Assembly (NCBI GenBank): GCA_905200315.1
Contig: CAJKKA010000027.1
Coordinates: 1-15,881, forward strand
Reading direction: 5' to 3'
DNA length: 15,881 nt
Source: an uncultured Clostridium sp.
GTDB taxonomy: Bacteria; Bacillota_A; Clostridia; TANB77; CAG-508
A model generated the notes under the pieces. It was given only the letters and a program-made list of their open reading frames with translations, did no database searches and was not told the origin of the DNA. Shown in pieces: positions 1-7,716 of this stretch (positions are counted from its first letter, which is position 1; the number at the start of each line of letters is the position of its first letter). The position numbers and the translations under genes were made by a program.

Positions 1-492
1 ATTTGAAAAATACACTAAAGCTTTTTCTCCATTTTCCCCTTCTTTAAAATACAAATCAAACATAGTTGTTTTTTCATATTTGAATTCTTTACCTATATTA
101 TTTCCATCTTGGTCAAATTTCAAAAAGCACATTGCATATAGTTCTTTATCTGTTTTGCATTTTTCGTATTCTTCATTTATTAATTTAAAACTATTATCTG
201 CAAAAAAATCGTCTGAATCGCACTCTACAATTAAATCTCCCGTTACTCGTTTCATTAAATTGTTTAATGCTTTCATTTTCCCGCTATTTTCTTGAAAATA
301 ATATTTAATTTTCAAATTTGGATATTCTTTAAATTCACTTACTACCTCTTGAGTATTATCCATTGAACCATCATCCATTATTAGCCATTCTATTTGTATA
401 TTATCTTCTAAATTTTTAGCTATGCTATTGTATAAACGTGGTAGCAATTTCACCCTATTATATGTTGGTGTTAATATTGAAATTCTTAGCAT
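1..492 (-). CDS. Family 2 glycosyltransferase, C-terminally cut by window edge
   Basis: The start is ATG at 490-492, preceded by the ribosome binding site AAGGAGA. The frame then stays open for 164 codons to the left edge, so the C-terminus is missing. The protein begins MLRISILTPTYNR, the opening beta strand of a GT-A (GT2) fold. The nucleotide-sugar site follows as MDDGSMDNT near residue 45, and the metal-binding DxD-type motif appears as CDSDDFF near residue 100. This is a cytoplasmic enzyme that transfers a sugar from a nucleotide sugar to a growing glycan. Its start lies 15 bp after the stop of the preceding glycosyltransferase, so it is probably the next gene of the same polysaccharide operon. 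The fold is clear, but donor and acceptor cannot be told from sequence. Confidence 0.88.
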   Translation of the reverse strand, partial: MLRISILTPTYNRVKLLPRLYNSIAKNLEDNIQIEWLIMDDGSMDNTQEVVSEFKEYPNLKIKYYFQENSGKMKALNNLMKRVTGDLIVECDSDDFFADNSFKLINEEYEKCKTDKELYAMCFLKFDQDGNNIGKEFKYEKTTMFDLYFKEGENGEKALVYFSN

Positions 493-507
493 TAGAATTA
501 TCTCCTT

Positions 508-1614
508 TTATTCTTCTATTAATTTACAAATTTGTTCAATTATATTTCTGTTATCATATAGTTCTTGTGAATGTTCTTTTTTAAGGTTATTACCATTATT
601 CATTAATATATTTTTTAAACCTTCATAAATCCCTTCTTCTGTGTTTTCGAATATTTTACTTTTATTGTAATTTTCTACTGTTTCTCTTGCTGCTGTATCT
701 GTTATTAAAATATATTTATCTAGTATTTTTGCTTCTTCTAATACCATTGGGTATCCTTCAAAATATGTTAGTAAGCAAAAATAATCCGCTTCTTTTATAT
801 ATGGATATGGATTTTCCTTTTTACCTAGCAAATGAAATGTAGCTTGTACATTTTTTTCCTTTATTAAGCTTTCTAGTTCTGCTTTTTTTGGTCCATCTCC
901 TATTATATAAAAATTATGTATTAAACCATTTTCTATTAATTTACTATGCACATTTATTAATCTATCTACTGCCTTTTGCTCAACTAATCTGCATACAGAT
1001 ACAAAATTTGTTGTCTTCTCATCAAAATCAACTTCAACTTTACTATTTGATTTTTTTAAAACTTCATATGTTTCTATAAAATTATATATAACTTTTTTAT
1101 CATTTTTTGTTTTATATTTACTCTCAAATTTCTTTAAGTTATCATTACTAACAAATACAAGCGTACCATACTTTTTGTATATGAATTTATCAACAAAAGC
1201 TTTCAACTTAGATTTAAAGCTTTTACCAAATACTTTTGAAATATCATTATGAACCCATGCAATTTTTCTTTTTTTATCTTTTCCAACAGAAAAAATTCTT
1301 GTAATTGGCCCTTCCAAAAAAGCTATTTCTTTATCAAACTTTCTCCATATATATGTTTTATATAAAAACTTCGTACTAAATAATATTTTTAGAACCATAT
1401 ACTTTTGTTCAAATTTGTTTAGTTCATCATATCTTTTTTTACATATATGTATCACTTTTATTTTACTTGATAATTCCTTTTCTAGTTCACCACCAGCATA
1501 CAGACAAAAAATTGTAACTTCATATCTATAACAAAGTCTATTTGCAATATCTACTAAAGTTCTTTCTGCTCCACCAAGTGTTAAACCAGTAATACCAAAA
1601 ACAATCTTCTTCAT
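508..1614 (-). CDS. GT4-type (GT-B fold) glycosyltransferase
   Basis: This 368-residue protein starts at ATG 1612-1614 behind GAGGT. The N-terminal half has the glycine-rich acceptor-side loop (GLTLGGAERT, residues 10-19) and a WVHND motif. The C-terminal half has IIGDGPKK and the donor-binding E-x7-E region in FEGYPMVLEEAKIL near residues 290-303, as in retaining GT4 enzymes. It resembles the other GT4 at 6534-7619 (shared FVSND, IxGDGxxK, LGKKxNPYP and EAKIL motifs), so the two are probably paralogues with related acceptors. It is separated from the upstream GT2 by a 163-bp gap holding an inverted-repeat element, and is followed after 15 bp by the edge-truncated GT2. It should act at the cytoplasmic membrane face on a lipid-linked glycan. 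The sugar is unknown. Confidence 0.88.
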   Translation of the reverse strand: MKKIVFGITGLTLGGAERTLVDIANRLCYRYEVTIFCLYAGGELEKELSSKIKVIHICKKRYDELNKFEQKYMVLKILFSTKFLYKTYIWRKFDKEIAFLEGPITRIFSVGKDKKRKIAWVHNDISKVFGKSFKSKLKAFVDKFIYKKYGTLVFVSNDNLKKFESKYKTKNDKKVIYNFIETYEVLKKSNSKVEVDFDEKTTNFVSVCRLVEQKAVDRLINVHSKLIENGLIHNFYIIGDGPKKAELESLIKEKNVQATFHLLGKKENPYPYIKEADYFCLLTYFEGYPMVLEEAKILDKYILITDTAARETVENYNKSKIFENTEEGIYEGLKNILMNNGNNLKKEHSQELYDNRNIIEQICKLIEE

Positions 1615-1637
1615 TTATCTACCTCAAATTCTTATAG

Positions 1638-1775
1638 AACACAATTAATTTATATTTTAAAACGAGTTCGACCCGACTATTACATATAATTAGAGACCGT
1701 GGCTCAAAAGTATGAATATTTTATCTGTCTTAAAACGTTTGGAGAACGGAATTTTAAAATAAAATTAATTGTGTT
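1638..1775. repeat. 138-bp inverted-repeat element between two glycosyltransferase genes
   Basis: The ends are near-perfect inverted repeats: 1638-1662 and 1752-1775 match over about 24 bases with one single-base gap (outer part AACACAATTAATT). The roughly 89-bp interior is richer in G+C than its surroundings. Read on the operon (minus) strand it can form small hairpins, such as CGTT/AACG around CTCCA, and GAG/CUC. It has no ORF. It begins two bases after the stop of the GT2 at 1778-2710. The form fits a small non-autonomous transposable element (MITE), or a structured intercistronic RNA closed by a long AT-rich helix. I see no clean target-site duplication, so its mobility is unproven. Confidence 0.6.
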
Positions 1776-1777
1776 AT

Positions 1778-2710
1778 TTATAATAAATTTATTATAAATT
1801 TATTAATAGATTTTAAATACAAATTTTTAAATGATTTTGTACTATTTAAATATTTATTCTGTTTCCACTGAGGAAACTTTTTATTTAGATTTTGCCAAGT
1901 TAATTTTATCAATGCTTTCCTTACTTTTCTATCCTTTACTTTTATAATTCTTTTTAATGAACTGCATAGTAAAATTCTTGTATAAGAATATTCTAATTCA
2001 CTTCTATATTCGTTAAAAATATTATTTTCTATATAATAGTTCAAAACATTTTCCCATATCTTAAATATTTCACCTGTCCTTTCATTTTGAGTATTTGCTA
2101 TTGAACTTTCTCTTTGTATATAATGTACAAATACCTCTTTTACGAATGAAATTTTATTCAAATGTGGCACTAATTTATAAAAAAATTCAATATCTTCATA
2201 TCTCAATCCTTCTGGAAATGTAATTTTTGTTTTTTCTATAATATCTTTTTTTATAATTTTATTCCAAGCTACAACTCTTGCCTCTATAATAGCTTCTTTT
2301 TTACTAGAATATACTTTTCCTATGTCTTCTCTTTTTTTATTAGGGTACTCCCATATGAAATCGCACTCTACCATATCGCTTTTTTCTTCTATTGCTTTAT
2401 TGTACATTTTTTCATACATAGTAAGTTCAACATAATCGTCTGAATCAACAAATCCTATGTACTCTCCTTTGGCATATGGTATTCCATAATTTCTAGCACT
2501 TGAAAGTCCTCCATTTTTTTTTTCAAGATATACTATATTTTTATATGTATTTATATATTTTTGTATTTTTTCTTTTGAACCATCTGTAGAGCCATCATTT
2601 ACTATAATTATTTCAATATCTTTCAATGTTTGATTTACAAGTGAATCTAAACATCTTTCTAAATATTCTTCAACATTATACACTGGAACTATAACACTTA
2701 CTTTAGGCAT
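1778..2710 (-). CDS. Family 2 glycosyltransferase (EpsH/EpsJ-like)
   Basis: This 310-residue GT-A enzyme has the classic motif order: VSVIVPVYN at the N-terminus, VNDGSTDGS near residues 37-45 (nucleotide binding), NGGLSSARN near 66-74, FVDSDDY near 87-93 (metal and donor binding), and RYEDIEFF near 170. The C-terminal part is basic and helical without a clear membrane segment, so the enzyme is probably peripheral. Start ATG 2708-2710 lies inside the end of the preceding GT4 gene (8-bp overlap) with GGAGA upstream, so translation is likely coupled. It is closely similar in layout to the GT2 at 3975-4913 (same QxENSI/QRESSI C-terminal motif). Its substrate is not predictable. Confidence 0.92.
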   Translation of the reverse strand: MPKVSVIVPVYNVEEYLERCLDSLVNQTLKDIEIIIVNDGSTDGSKEKIQKYINTYKNIVYLEKKNGGLSSARNYGIPYAKGEYIGFVDSDDYVELTMYEKMYNKAIEEKSDMVECDFIWEYPNKKREDIGKVYSSKKEAIIEARVVAWNKIIKKDIIEKTKITFPEGLRYEDIEFFYKLVPHLNKISFVKEVFVHYIQRESSIANTQNERTGEIFKIWENVLNYYIENNIFNEYRSELEYSYTRILLCSSLKRIIKVKDRKVRKALIKLTWQNLNKKFPQWKQNKYLNSTKSFKNLYLKSINKFIINLL

Positions 2711-3734
2711 TTTTTATTTCTCCATCTTTTAAATTTTCATCAAAGAATTCCTTGTACTGCAATGAGATTATTTTCCAATCCCATTTTTTTATTTGTTCCA
2801 AATTTTCCTTTGATAATTCTTCAAAGTATTCTTTGTTTTCTATCAACTTTTTCATTTTACTTTTTAAGCATTCTTTCGTTCTTTCTTCCATTATAAATTC
2901 TTTTTGTTTTTCTCCGAATGCTTCAGGCACAATGCCAACATCTGTTGATATAATAGGTATTCCACATGCCATTGCTTCTAATACAGGAGCTGGTGTTCCT
3001 TCTGTTTTCGATGCACATATATATACATCTATACTATTGTAATATTCCGGCATTTTTTCGTGAGGAATCATTCCTTCATTTCTATCTGCAAATTTTTCCT
3101 CAATATTGTATCCTTCTTCTTTTAGCTCTTTAATAGCTGGTTTTATAATATTATTTAAGCCTTTTAAATCTGCATCATTTTCTGAATCTGTAAATTTGCT
3201 ATTTCCTGCCCAGCCTATTCTTATATTATTATCTTTTCTTCCTTCTTTTTTCTTATAAAACATATTTAAATCTACGCCATCATGTATAACACATTTAGGA
3301 CTTTTTATATTGGGAATATTATTATATATCTCTTTAAGTTTTTGGGATGTTACGATATAATTTTTTACATTTGATAAAATTAATTCTGTTGTTTTTTCTT
3401 CATCTTCAGTTAAGAAAAGGTGATCACATATAGTTGTTGTAATTATATTATTTGATACAAACTCATTAGAAAATTCTTTGAATTCATAGCCTAAATTTTT
3501 AATATAGTCTTTTGCAAAGTCACTATAAAGCCAATATATATGCCCTCTCCATAAAAAATGGATTAAATCATATTTTTTAGATAAAATCATTATTTTTACT
3601 ATGTTATCTTTGAACATTTCTAACGTAACTACATTTATATCGTAAAACTCTTTTAAATTTTCTTTTAATTTATAAGCAATATTTCCTAAGGCCCATTCTT
3701 CATTATCAACAACTAATAATATTCTTTTTTTCAT
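2703..3734 (-). CDS. GT4-family (GT-B fold) glycosyltransferase
   Basis: This 343-residue protein starts at ATG 3732-3734 with AGGAGA eight bases upstream. The C-terminal donor domain is clear: IRIGWAGNS near 170-180, then YICASKTEGTPAPVLEAMA near 235-255 with the E-x7-E pair, then GIPIISTDVG and VPEAFG. The N-terminal half is less typical (DLIHFLWRGHIYW), suggesting a different acceptor from the other two GT4 enzymes here. The tail (KKWDWKIISLQYKEFF) resembles the ends of GT4 modules within large multi-domain surface-glycan transferases. It lies 2 bp after the coiled-coil gene and overlaps the next GT2 by 8 bp, so all three are translated as a tight unit. Confidence 0.88.
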   Translation of the reverse strand: MKKRILLVVDNEEWALGNIAYKLKENLKEFYDINVVTLEMFKDNIVKIMILSKKYDLIHFLWRGHIYWLYSDFAKDYIKNLGYEFKEFSNEFVSNNIITTTICDHLFLTEDEEKTTELILSNVKNYIVTSQKLKEIYNNIPNIKSPKCVIHDGVDLNMFYKKKEGRKDNNIRIGWAGNSKFTDSENDADLKGLNNIIKPAIKELKEEGYNIEEKFADRNEGMIPHEKMPEYYNSIDVYICASKTEGTPAPVLEAMACGIPIISTDVGIVPEAFGEKQKEFIMEERTKECLKSKMKKLIENKEYFEELSKENLEQIKKWDWKIISLQYKEFFDENLKDGEIKNA

Positions 3735-3736
3735 TT

Positions 3737-3970
3737 TTATTTTCTCCTAATAATATTATTTAACTTATTCGCAAACTTGTAGGTTCTTGAGTATTTTATT
3801 TTTTCTAATTCATTATAAGTTTTTTCATACTCATTTTTTAAATATATGTTATCTTTTCTCAAAACTTCATATTCTTCTTGTAGTTTTTTCATTTTTGATA
3901 ATAAAATTTTATTTTCTTCTTCTAATTCCAAATTTATTATCTCTGTTTTTTCTTCTCTAGACATTTTCAT
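3737..3970 (-). CDS. Small free-standing coiled-coil protein of the glycosyltransferase operon
   Basis: This 77-residue, strongly charged protein is predicted to be almost wholly helical. Residues 4-60 show heptad-like spacing of L/I/M/Y among E and K (for example LEEENKILLSKMKKLQEEYE), a likely coiled coil. The end SRTYKFANKLNNIIRRK is basic and amphipathic. It recalls the 'S-x-x-Y/W-K' segment that follows coiled coils inside large multi-domain glycosyltransferases, where it is thought to help attach or order the enzyme. There is no signal peptide. A GAGGTG ribosome site overlaps the upstream TGA and precedes ATG 3968-3970; the in-frame ATG at 3962-3964 is the alternative start. It lies between a GT2 and a GT4 with gaps of 4 and 2 bp. 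I infer a scaffold joining separate transferases, as no catalytic motif is present. Confidence 0.75.
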   Translation of the reverse strand: MKMSREEKTEIINLELEEENKILLSKMKKLQEEYEVLRKDNIYLKNEYEKTYNELEKIKYSRTYKFANKLNNIIRRK

Positions 3971-3974
3971 ACAT

Positions 3975-4913
3975 TCACCTCATTTTCAAATAAAGTTTTA
4001 TACTAATATTTAATAAAATCTTTTTTATTAATTGTTTTAAATTTCTTGCTTTTATGTTTTTTACTATTTTTCTCTTTTTTATTTCTTTAATATACTCTTT
4101 TTGCTCTGTTCTGCCTAGTTCATTAGTCTTTAATAATATGCAATTTGTATAAAACATTTTTATATTTTCTTTTGTTTTTTTCTCTGAATTTATGTTTTTA
4201 ATTTCTTTTAGCATATTATCATAATGTTTTAGTAAATCATAAGCTTTTCTTACATTTTTTGTTTTGTCTGTAACAATACTATTTTCTCTTTGAATATAGT
4301 AATAGCCATAAACTTCTGTTGATACAACAGTTTTAGCTTTTGCAATTACTATAGGAGTTAATCCAAAATCTTCATGATATAAATTTTCTGCATACTTAAA
4401 ATTGTTTTTGGTCCAAAATTCTTTTCTATATAAGTATAACCAAGCTGGTTCAATTAGTATATCTTTTGAATATAATTTGTTAAACGCTTCTTCTCCAGTA
4501 CATACTTCAAAGATTGGTCCACAAATTCTCTCTATTTTTCCATCTTGATATTTTTTTATGGTTTTAAATTTTATTAAATCTATATTTTTATCTATATACT
4601 CATCTAATTTTGAAAATAGTTCTTTATCTATATAATCATCTGAATCTACAAATGCAATATACTCTCCTTTTGCTTTTTCTAATCCATAATTTCTAGCACT
4701 AGATAATCCTCCATTTTCTTTTTTATAATATTTAACCATCTCTGGATATTTGTTTTCGTAATCTTTAATTATTTCTTCAGAATGGTCATTAGACCCATCA
4801 TTAACCACTATGATTTCTATATTTTCCATAGTTTGATTAATCAATGAGTCTAAACATTTTTTTATATATTTTTCAGTATTATATACAGGTACTATTACAC
4901 TTATTTTATACAT
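3975..4913 (-). CDS. Family 2 glycosyltransferase (EpsH/EpsJ-like)
   Basis: This 312-residue GT-A enzyme has ISVIVPVYN at the N-terminus, VVNDGSNDHS near residues 36-45, ENGGLSSARN near 66-75, AFVDSDDYID near 86-95, and LYHEDFG near 178-184 at the position of the acceptor/catalytic 'ED' motif. The tail is lysine-rich. Start ATG 4911-4913 follows AAAAGG by eight bases and lies 20 bp after the wzm stop, so it is the first transferase after the exporter pair. Its TGA overlaps the ribosome site of the coiled-coil gene. It probably elongates the exported glycan on the cytoplasmic side. Sugar specificity is unknown. Confidence 0.92.
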   Translation of the reverse strand: MYKISVIVPVYNTEKYIKKCLDSLINQTMENIEIIVVNDGSNDHSEEIIKDYENKYPEMVKYYKKENGGLSSARNYGLEKAKGEYIAFVDSDDYIDKELFSKLDEYIDKNIDLIKFKTIKKYQDGKIERICGPIFEVCTGEEAFNKLYSKDILIEPAWLYLYRKEFWTKNNFKYAENLYHEDFGLTPIVIAKAKTVVSTEVYGYYYIQRENSIVTDKTKNVRKAYDLLKHYDNMLKEIKNINSEKKTKENIKMFYTNCILLKTNELGRTEQKEYIKEIKKRKIVKNIKARNLKQLIKKILLNISIKLYLKMR

Positions 4914-4933
4914 AATTATTACCTTTTTTCTTT

Positions 4934-5710
4934 TTATAATTCTTCTGCAAAGCTTTTTTGTAATTTATTAAATATAGCATAACCAACAACAAATAAAGCT
5001 ACAGATATTGCAAATATAATTGCTAATGTTTGAAGTTCAGGCATTCTTTGATAATAAAAAATGTCTCTATATGCATTTAATATATGTGCCATAGGATTTA
5101 AAGTTATTATAAAAGAATAATTTGCAGGTATTGTATCTGCTGAATATGCAATAGGTGTTGCATAAAATAACATCATCATTGCTATACTTATTAAATGTTC
5201 TAAGTCTCTTAAAAATACTGTTGCACTTGATACTATAAATGCTACCCCTACTGAAAAGATATATTGTATTAATAGTATTACAGGATAAAATAATATATAT
5301 TTAGATATTCCCATTCCTGAAAATAGTACAAATGCTAAAATTATTATTGTTGAAATTAAAAAGTTTACTAATTGACTTGTAACAACTGATATTGGCAATA
5401 TTTCTCTTGGAAAGTATACTTTTTTTACTATGTCTCCATTTGCAATTATTGTTCCAGTTGATTGTGTAACTATTGTTGTAAAATAGTTCCATGGTATTAA
5501 TGCTACACACAAGAATATAACATAATGTTCTTGTGTATTTCTAAGTATTAAAGGAAATATTATTGCATACACTGCAAGTTGTAATAATGGATATAAAAAT
5601 GACCATAATACACCTAAAAATGAATGTTTATATTTTCCTCTAATTTCTTTTTTTATATTTGTTTTTAACAATTCTCTATATTGATATATATTTTTAAACA
5701 TTTCTATCAT
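4934..5710 (-). CDS. wzm: Polysaccharide ABC exporter, membrane subunit (Wzm/TagG-like)
   Basis: I choose ATG 5708-5710 (protein MIEMFKNIYQY...), giving 258 residues, the usual size for this family. The frame stays open upstream to 5803, but that stretch overlaps the wzt end and looks non-coding, while AAGGG sits about nine bases before 5710. The protein has the ABC-2 permease pattern: a cytoplasmic amphipathic N-terminus, KYKHSFLGVLWSFLYPLLQ entering the first membrane helix, about six hydrophobic segments, the cytoplasmic loop KKVYFPREILPIS, and the conserved C-terminal end FAEEL. Paired with the ATPase 14 bp upstream, it forms the channel that exports a lipid-linked glycan (O-antigen or teichoic-acid type). 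The exported polymer cannot be named from this. Confidence 0.93.
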   Translation of the reverse strand: MIEMFKNIYQYRELLKTNIKKEIRGKYKHSFLGVLWSFLYPLLQLAVYAIIFPLILRNTQEHYVIFLCVALIPWNYFTTIVTQSTGTIIANGDIVKKVYFPREILPISVVTSQLVNFLISTIIILAFVLFSGMGISKYILFYPVILLIQYIFSVGVAFIVSSATVFLRDLEHLISIAMMMLFYATPIAYSADTIPANYSFIITLNPMAHILNAYRDIFYYQRMPELQTLAIIFAISVALFVVGYAIFNKLQKSFAEEL

Positions 5711-5724
5711 AATATTTTTCCCTT

Positions 5725-6468
5725 CTATGCTGTAACTTTTAAATATTCTGGAACAACTTCTTTTGCAGTTCCATCCATTTTTATTTTTCCGTTGTAAAGC
5801 CATACTGCTCTATCGCAAAATCTTTCAACAGCTCCCATTGTATGTGTAACTATTACAATTGTTTTTCCTTCTGCTTTTAATTCTTCTATTTTTTTGAAAC
5901 ATTTTTCTTGGAAATGTTGGTCACCAACAGATAATATTTCATCAACTAATAAAATTTCAGCATCAACATTTATTGCAACAGAAAACGCAAGTCTCATATA
6001 CATACCAGATGAATATGTTCTTACTGGGTTATCTATAAAATCTTTTAATTCTGAAAATTCTATTATTTGTTCTAATCTAGCATCTATTTCTTTTCTTGTT
6101 AATCCAAATATTGAAGCATTAAAATAGATATTTTCTCTTCCAGAAAAGTCTGGATGAAACCCTGCTCCCAACTCAAGAAGTGATGTAAGTTTTCCTTTTG
6201 TTTCAATTGTTCCTTTTGTAGGATAAATTATTTTAGTCATTAATTTTAATAGTGTAGATTTTCCACTTCCGTTTGTGCCTATTAAACCTACAACTTCTCC
6301 TTTTTTTATATCTAGGCTAATATCATCTAAAACTGTTCTTTCTTCTTTGTTTTTTGACCTATTCCAAAACAACAATTTTTCCTTTATTGTATTTGTTTTG
6401 TCAAAATAAACATTGAATTTTTTTGTTACATTTTTAACACTAATAACTGTTTGATTATCTTTATTCAT
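5725..6468 (-). CDS. wzt: Polysaccharide ABC exporter, ATPase subunit (Wzt/TagH-like)
   Basis: I choose ATG 6466-6468 behind AAGGGAG, giving 247 residues. The upstream extension to 6513 crosses the promoter and is unlikely to be translated. Motifs are Walker A GTNGSGKST (64-72), the family-typical ELGAGFHPDFSGRENIY (99-115), signature YSSGM (152-156), Walker B LLVDE (173-177) and switch histidine H209. The protein stops soon after the nucleotide-binding domain, so it lacks the C-terminal carbohydrate-binding domain of long Wzt proteins such as E. coli O9a. This suggests export without recognition of a capped chain end, as in TagH or short Wzt types. It has its own strong promoter just upstream and pairs with wzm. 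Confidence 0.94.
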   Translation of the reverse strand: MNKDNQTVISVKNVTKKFNVYFDKTNTIKEKLLFWNRSKNKEERTVLDDISLDIKKGEVVGLIGTNGSGKSTLLKLMTKIIYPTKGTIETKGKLTSLLELGAGFHPDFSGRENIYFNASIFGLTRKEIDARLEQIIEFSELKDFIDNPVRTYSSGMYMRLAFSVAINVDAEILLVDEILSVGDQHFQEKCFKKIEELKAEGKTIVIVTHTMGAVERFCDRAVWLYNGKIKMDGTAKEVVPEYLKVTA

Positions 6469-6501
6469 TATTTTTTCTCCCTTAGTTTTTGTATCTTTGA
6501 T

Positions 6502-6529
6502 ATTATAACACACAAGACAAGTATGTCAA
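6502..6529 (-). promoter_or_regulatory. Consensus sigma-A promoter in front of wzt
   Basis: On the minus strand TTGACA (6524-6529) and TATAAT (6502-6507) are separated by 16 bp. Both hexamers match the housekeeping consensus exactly. It lies in the 65-bp gap between the GT4 stop (6534) and the wzt start (6468), about 34 bp before the start codon. It would give the exporter and downstream genes expression independent of the first promoter at 7651-7679. Confidence 0.8.
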
Positions 6530-6533
6530 ATTG

Positions 6534-7619
6534 CTAATTAATGATTTTTTCTAATTTTTGTATATTTATTTCGTTATACTTCTTAAAATCAAATTTTTCT
6601 TTATTTTGTATTTTAGAGTTTATTACCATTTCCATGTTTTTAGCAATATTATTTATATCTTTACTTGTAATAATTCCATAGTTATTACCAATTATTGTTT
6701 CGCTATCTGATACATTAGTTGTTATTACAGGTAAATTTAATATCTTAGCTTCATTATAAACCACTGGAAATCCTTCATATTCCGATGTTAATATTAAATA
6801 ATCACTTACTTTAAAATATGGATACGGATTTTTCTTTTTACCTAAGAAAATAACATACTTCTCTAACTCATAATCTTGCACCATTTTAGTATATTGTTTT
6901 TTATCTTTTCCATCTCCTATAATTATTACCTTGAATTGTACATTTTTTTTCTTTAATATTTTTGCACTTTCAATAATTCTGCTTACTTTTTTATCTTTTT
7001 CAGTAAGTCTTCCAACATATAAGAAAGTAGTTGTATTATCTTCTTTCTTTTCTGTTATATTTTCTTCAGAAAGTTTTAATATTTTATTGTAGTCAATTAT
7101 ATTATTTATTACTATACTTTTTTCTCCAAACTTTGCAAATTGTTCTATAAAAGCATTTTTAGCATCATTTGATACAAATATTATTTTTGAAAATTGTTTA
7201 ATATTTAATTGTTCAAAAAATTTATTAAATTCATTTTTATCATTGTTAAAAAGAGTCATATAATTTGAATGTACCCAAAGTACACTATTTTTTGAAGCTA
7301 TTCTTGCAACAAATGAACCTGGCAAAGAATATGTAGCATAGCTTGCTGAAAAATCGAATTTATTTTTATATTTTAATGTAAATTTTACTCTTTTTACTAA
7401 ATTTATTATTTTTCTAAAAAATACATTTTTATTATTGCTAGGCAAATATTCTATTATTTTTATTTTTTTATCTATATCTTCTAGAAATATTCCTTGTTTT
7501 TTTTCTAAAACAAGTGTTATTTCATATTGTTTTTTGGCAAGTTCATTTAAAAGTGTAACTAATGCTGTTTCTATTCCACCAACATCTAATGAATATGCTG
7601 AAAACAGTAACTTTTTCAT
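6534..7619 (-). CDS. GT4-type (GT-B fold) glycosyltransferase, first gene of the polysaccharide operon
   Basis: This 361-residue protein starts at ATG 7617-7619 with GAGGT nine bases upstream. It shows the GT-B/GT4 pattern: the N-terminal loop SLDVGGIETALV (residues 10-21), VLWVHSNYM near 115-123, FVSND near 145, FLYVGRLTEKDKK near 205-217, IIIGDGKDKK near 235, and the donor-binding SEYEGFPVVYNEAKIL near 280-295. It resembles the GT4 at 508-1614 throughout and is probably its paralogue. It stands directly behind a consensus promoter and the spoVT terminator, so it opens the operon. Enzymes of this kind extend lipid-linked glycans on the cytoplasmic face; its sugar is not predictable. Confidence 0.9.
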   Translation of the reverse strand: MKKLLFSAYSLDVGGIETALVTLLNELAKKQYEITLVLEKKQGIFLEDIDKKIKIIEYLPSNNKNVFFRKIINLVKRVKFTLKYKNKFDFSASYATYSLPGSFVARIASKNSVLWVHSNYMTLFNNDKNEFNKFFEQLNIKQFSKIIFVSNDAKNAFIEQFAKFGEKSIVINNIIDYNKILKLSEENITEKKEDNTTTFLYVGRLTEKDKKVSRIIESAKILKKKNVQFKVIIIGDGKDKKQYTKMVQDYELEKYVIFLGKKKNPYPYFKVSDYLILTSEYEGFPVVYNEAKILNLPVITTNVSDSETIIGNNYGIITSKDINNIAKNMEMVINSKIQNKEKFDFKKYNEINIQKLEKIIN

Positions 7620-7650
7620 TTATTTTACCTCATATAATTTTCTTTTGTAG

Positions 7651-7679
7651 ATTTTATCTTGAAACACTATATTTGTCAA
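7651..7679 (-). promoter_or_regulatory. Sigma-A promoter of the polysaccharide operon
   Basis: On the minus strand TTGACA (7674-7679) and TAAAAT (7651-7656) are separated by 17 bp, an optimal spacing. It lies immediately after the spoVT terminator and about 32 bp before the ATG of the first glycosyltransferase, marking the operon boundary. Confidence 0.8.
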
Positions 7680-7680
7680 G

Positions 7681-7708
7681 AAAAATAGACACGTTCCTCA
7701 CGTGTCTA
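7681..7708 (-). terminator. Intrinsic terminator of spoVT
   Basis: A perfect 9-bp stem, TAGACACGT / ACGTGTCTA, with a five-base loop spans 7686-7708. On the minus strand it is followed at once by five T (7685-7681). It starts 9 bp after the spoVT stop codon. It is a classic rho-independent terminator separating spoVT from the polysaccharide operon. Confidence 0.92.
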
Positions 7709-7716
7709 CCTTAATT

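Noticed and set aside
1660..1745. tRNA-like or ribozyme-like core (GAGTTCGACCC resembles a T-arm)
   Set aside because: No acceptor stem or T-stem pairing can be drawn, and no hammerhead or twister core motif is present.
5711..5803. N-terminal extension of wzm overlapping wzt
   Set aside because: The extra 31 residues are shadow translation of the wzt end. The ribosome site and family length support the start at 5710.
6469..6513. N-terminal extension of wzt
   Set aside because: It would run through the -10 region and the ribosome site of wzt itself.
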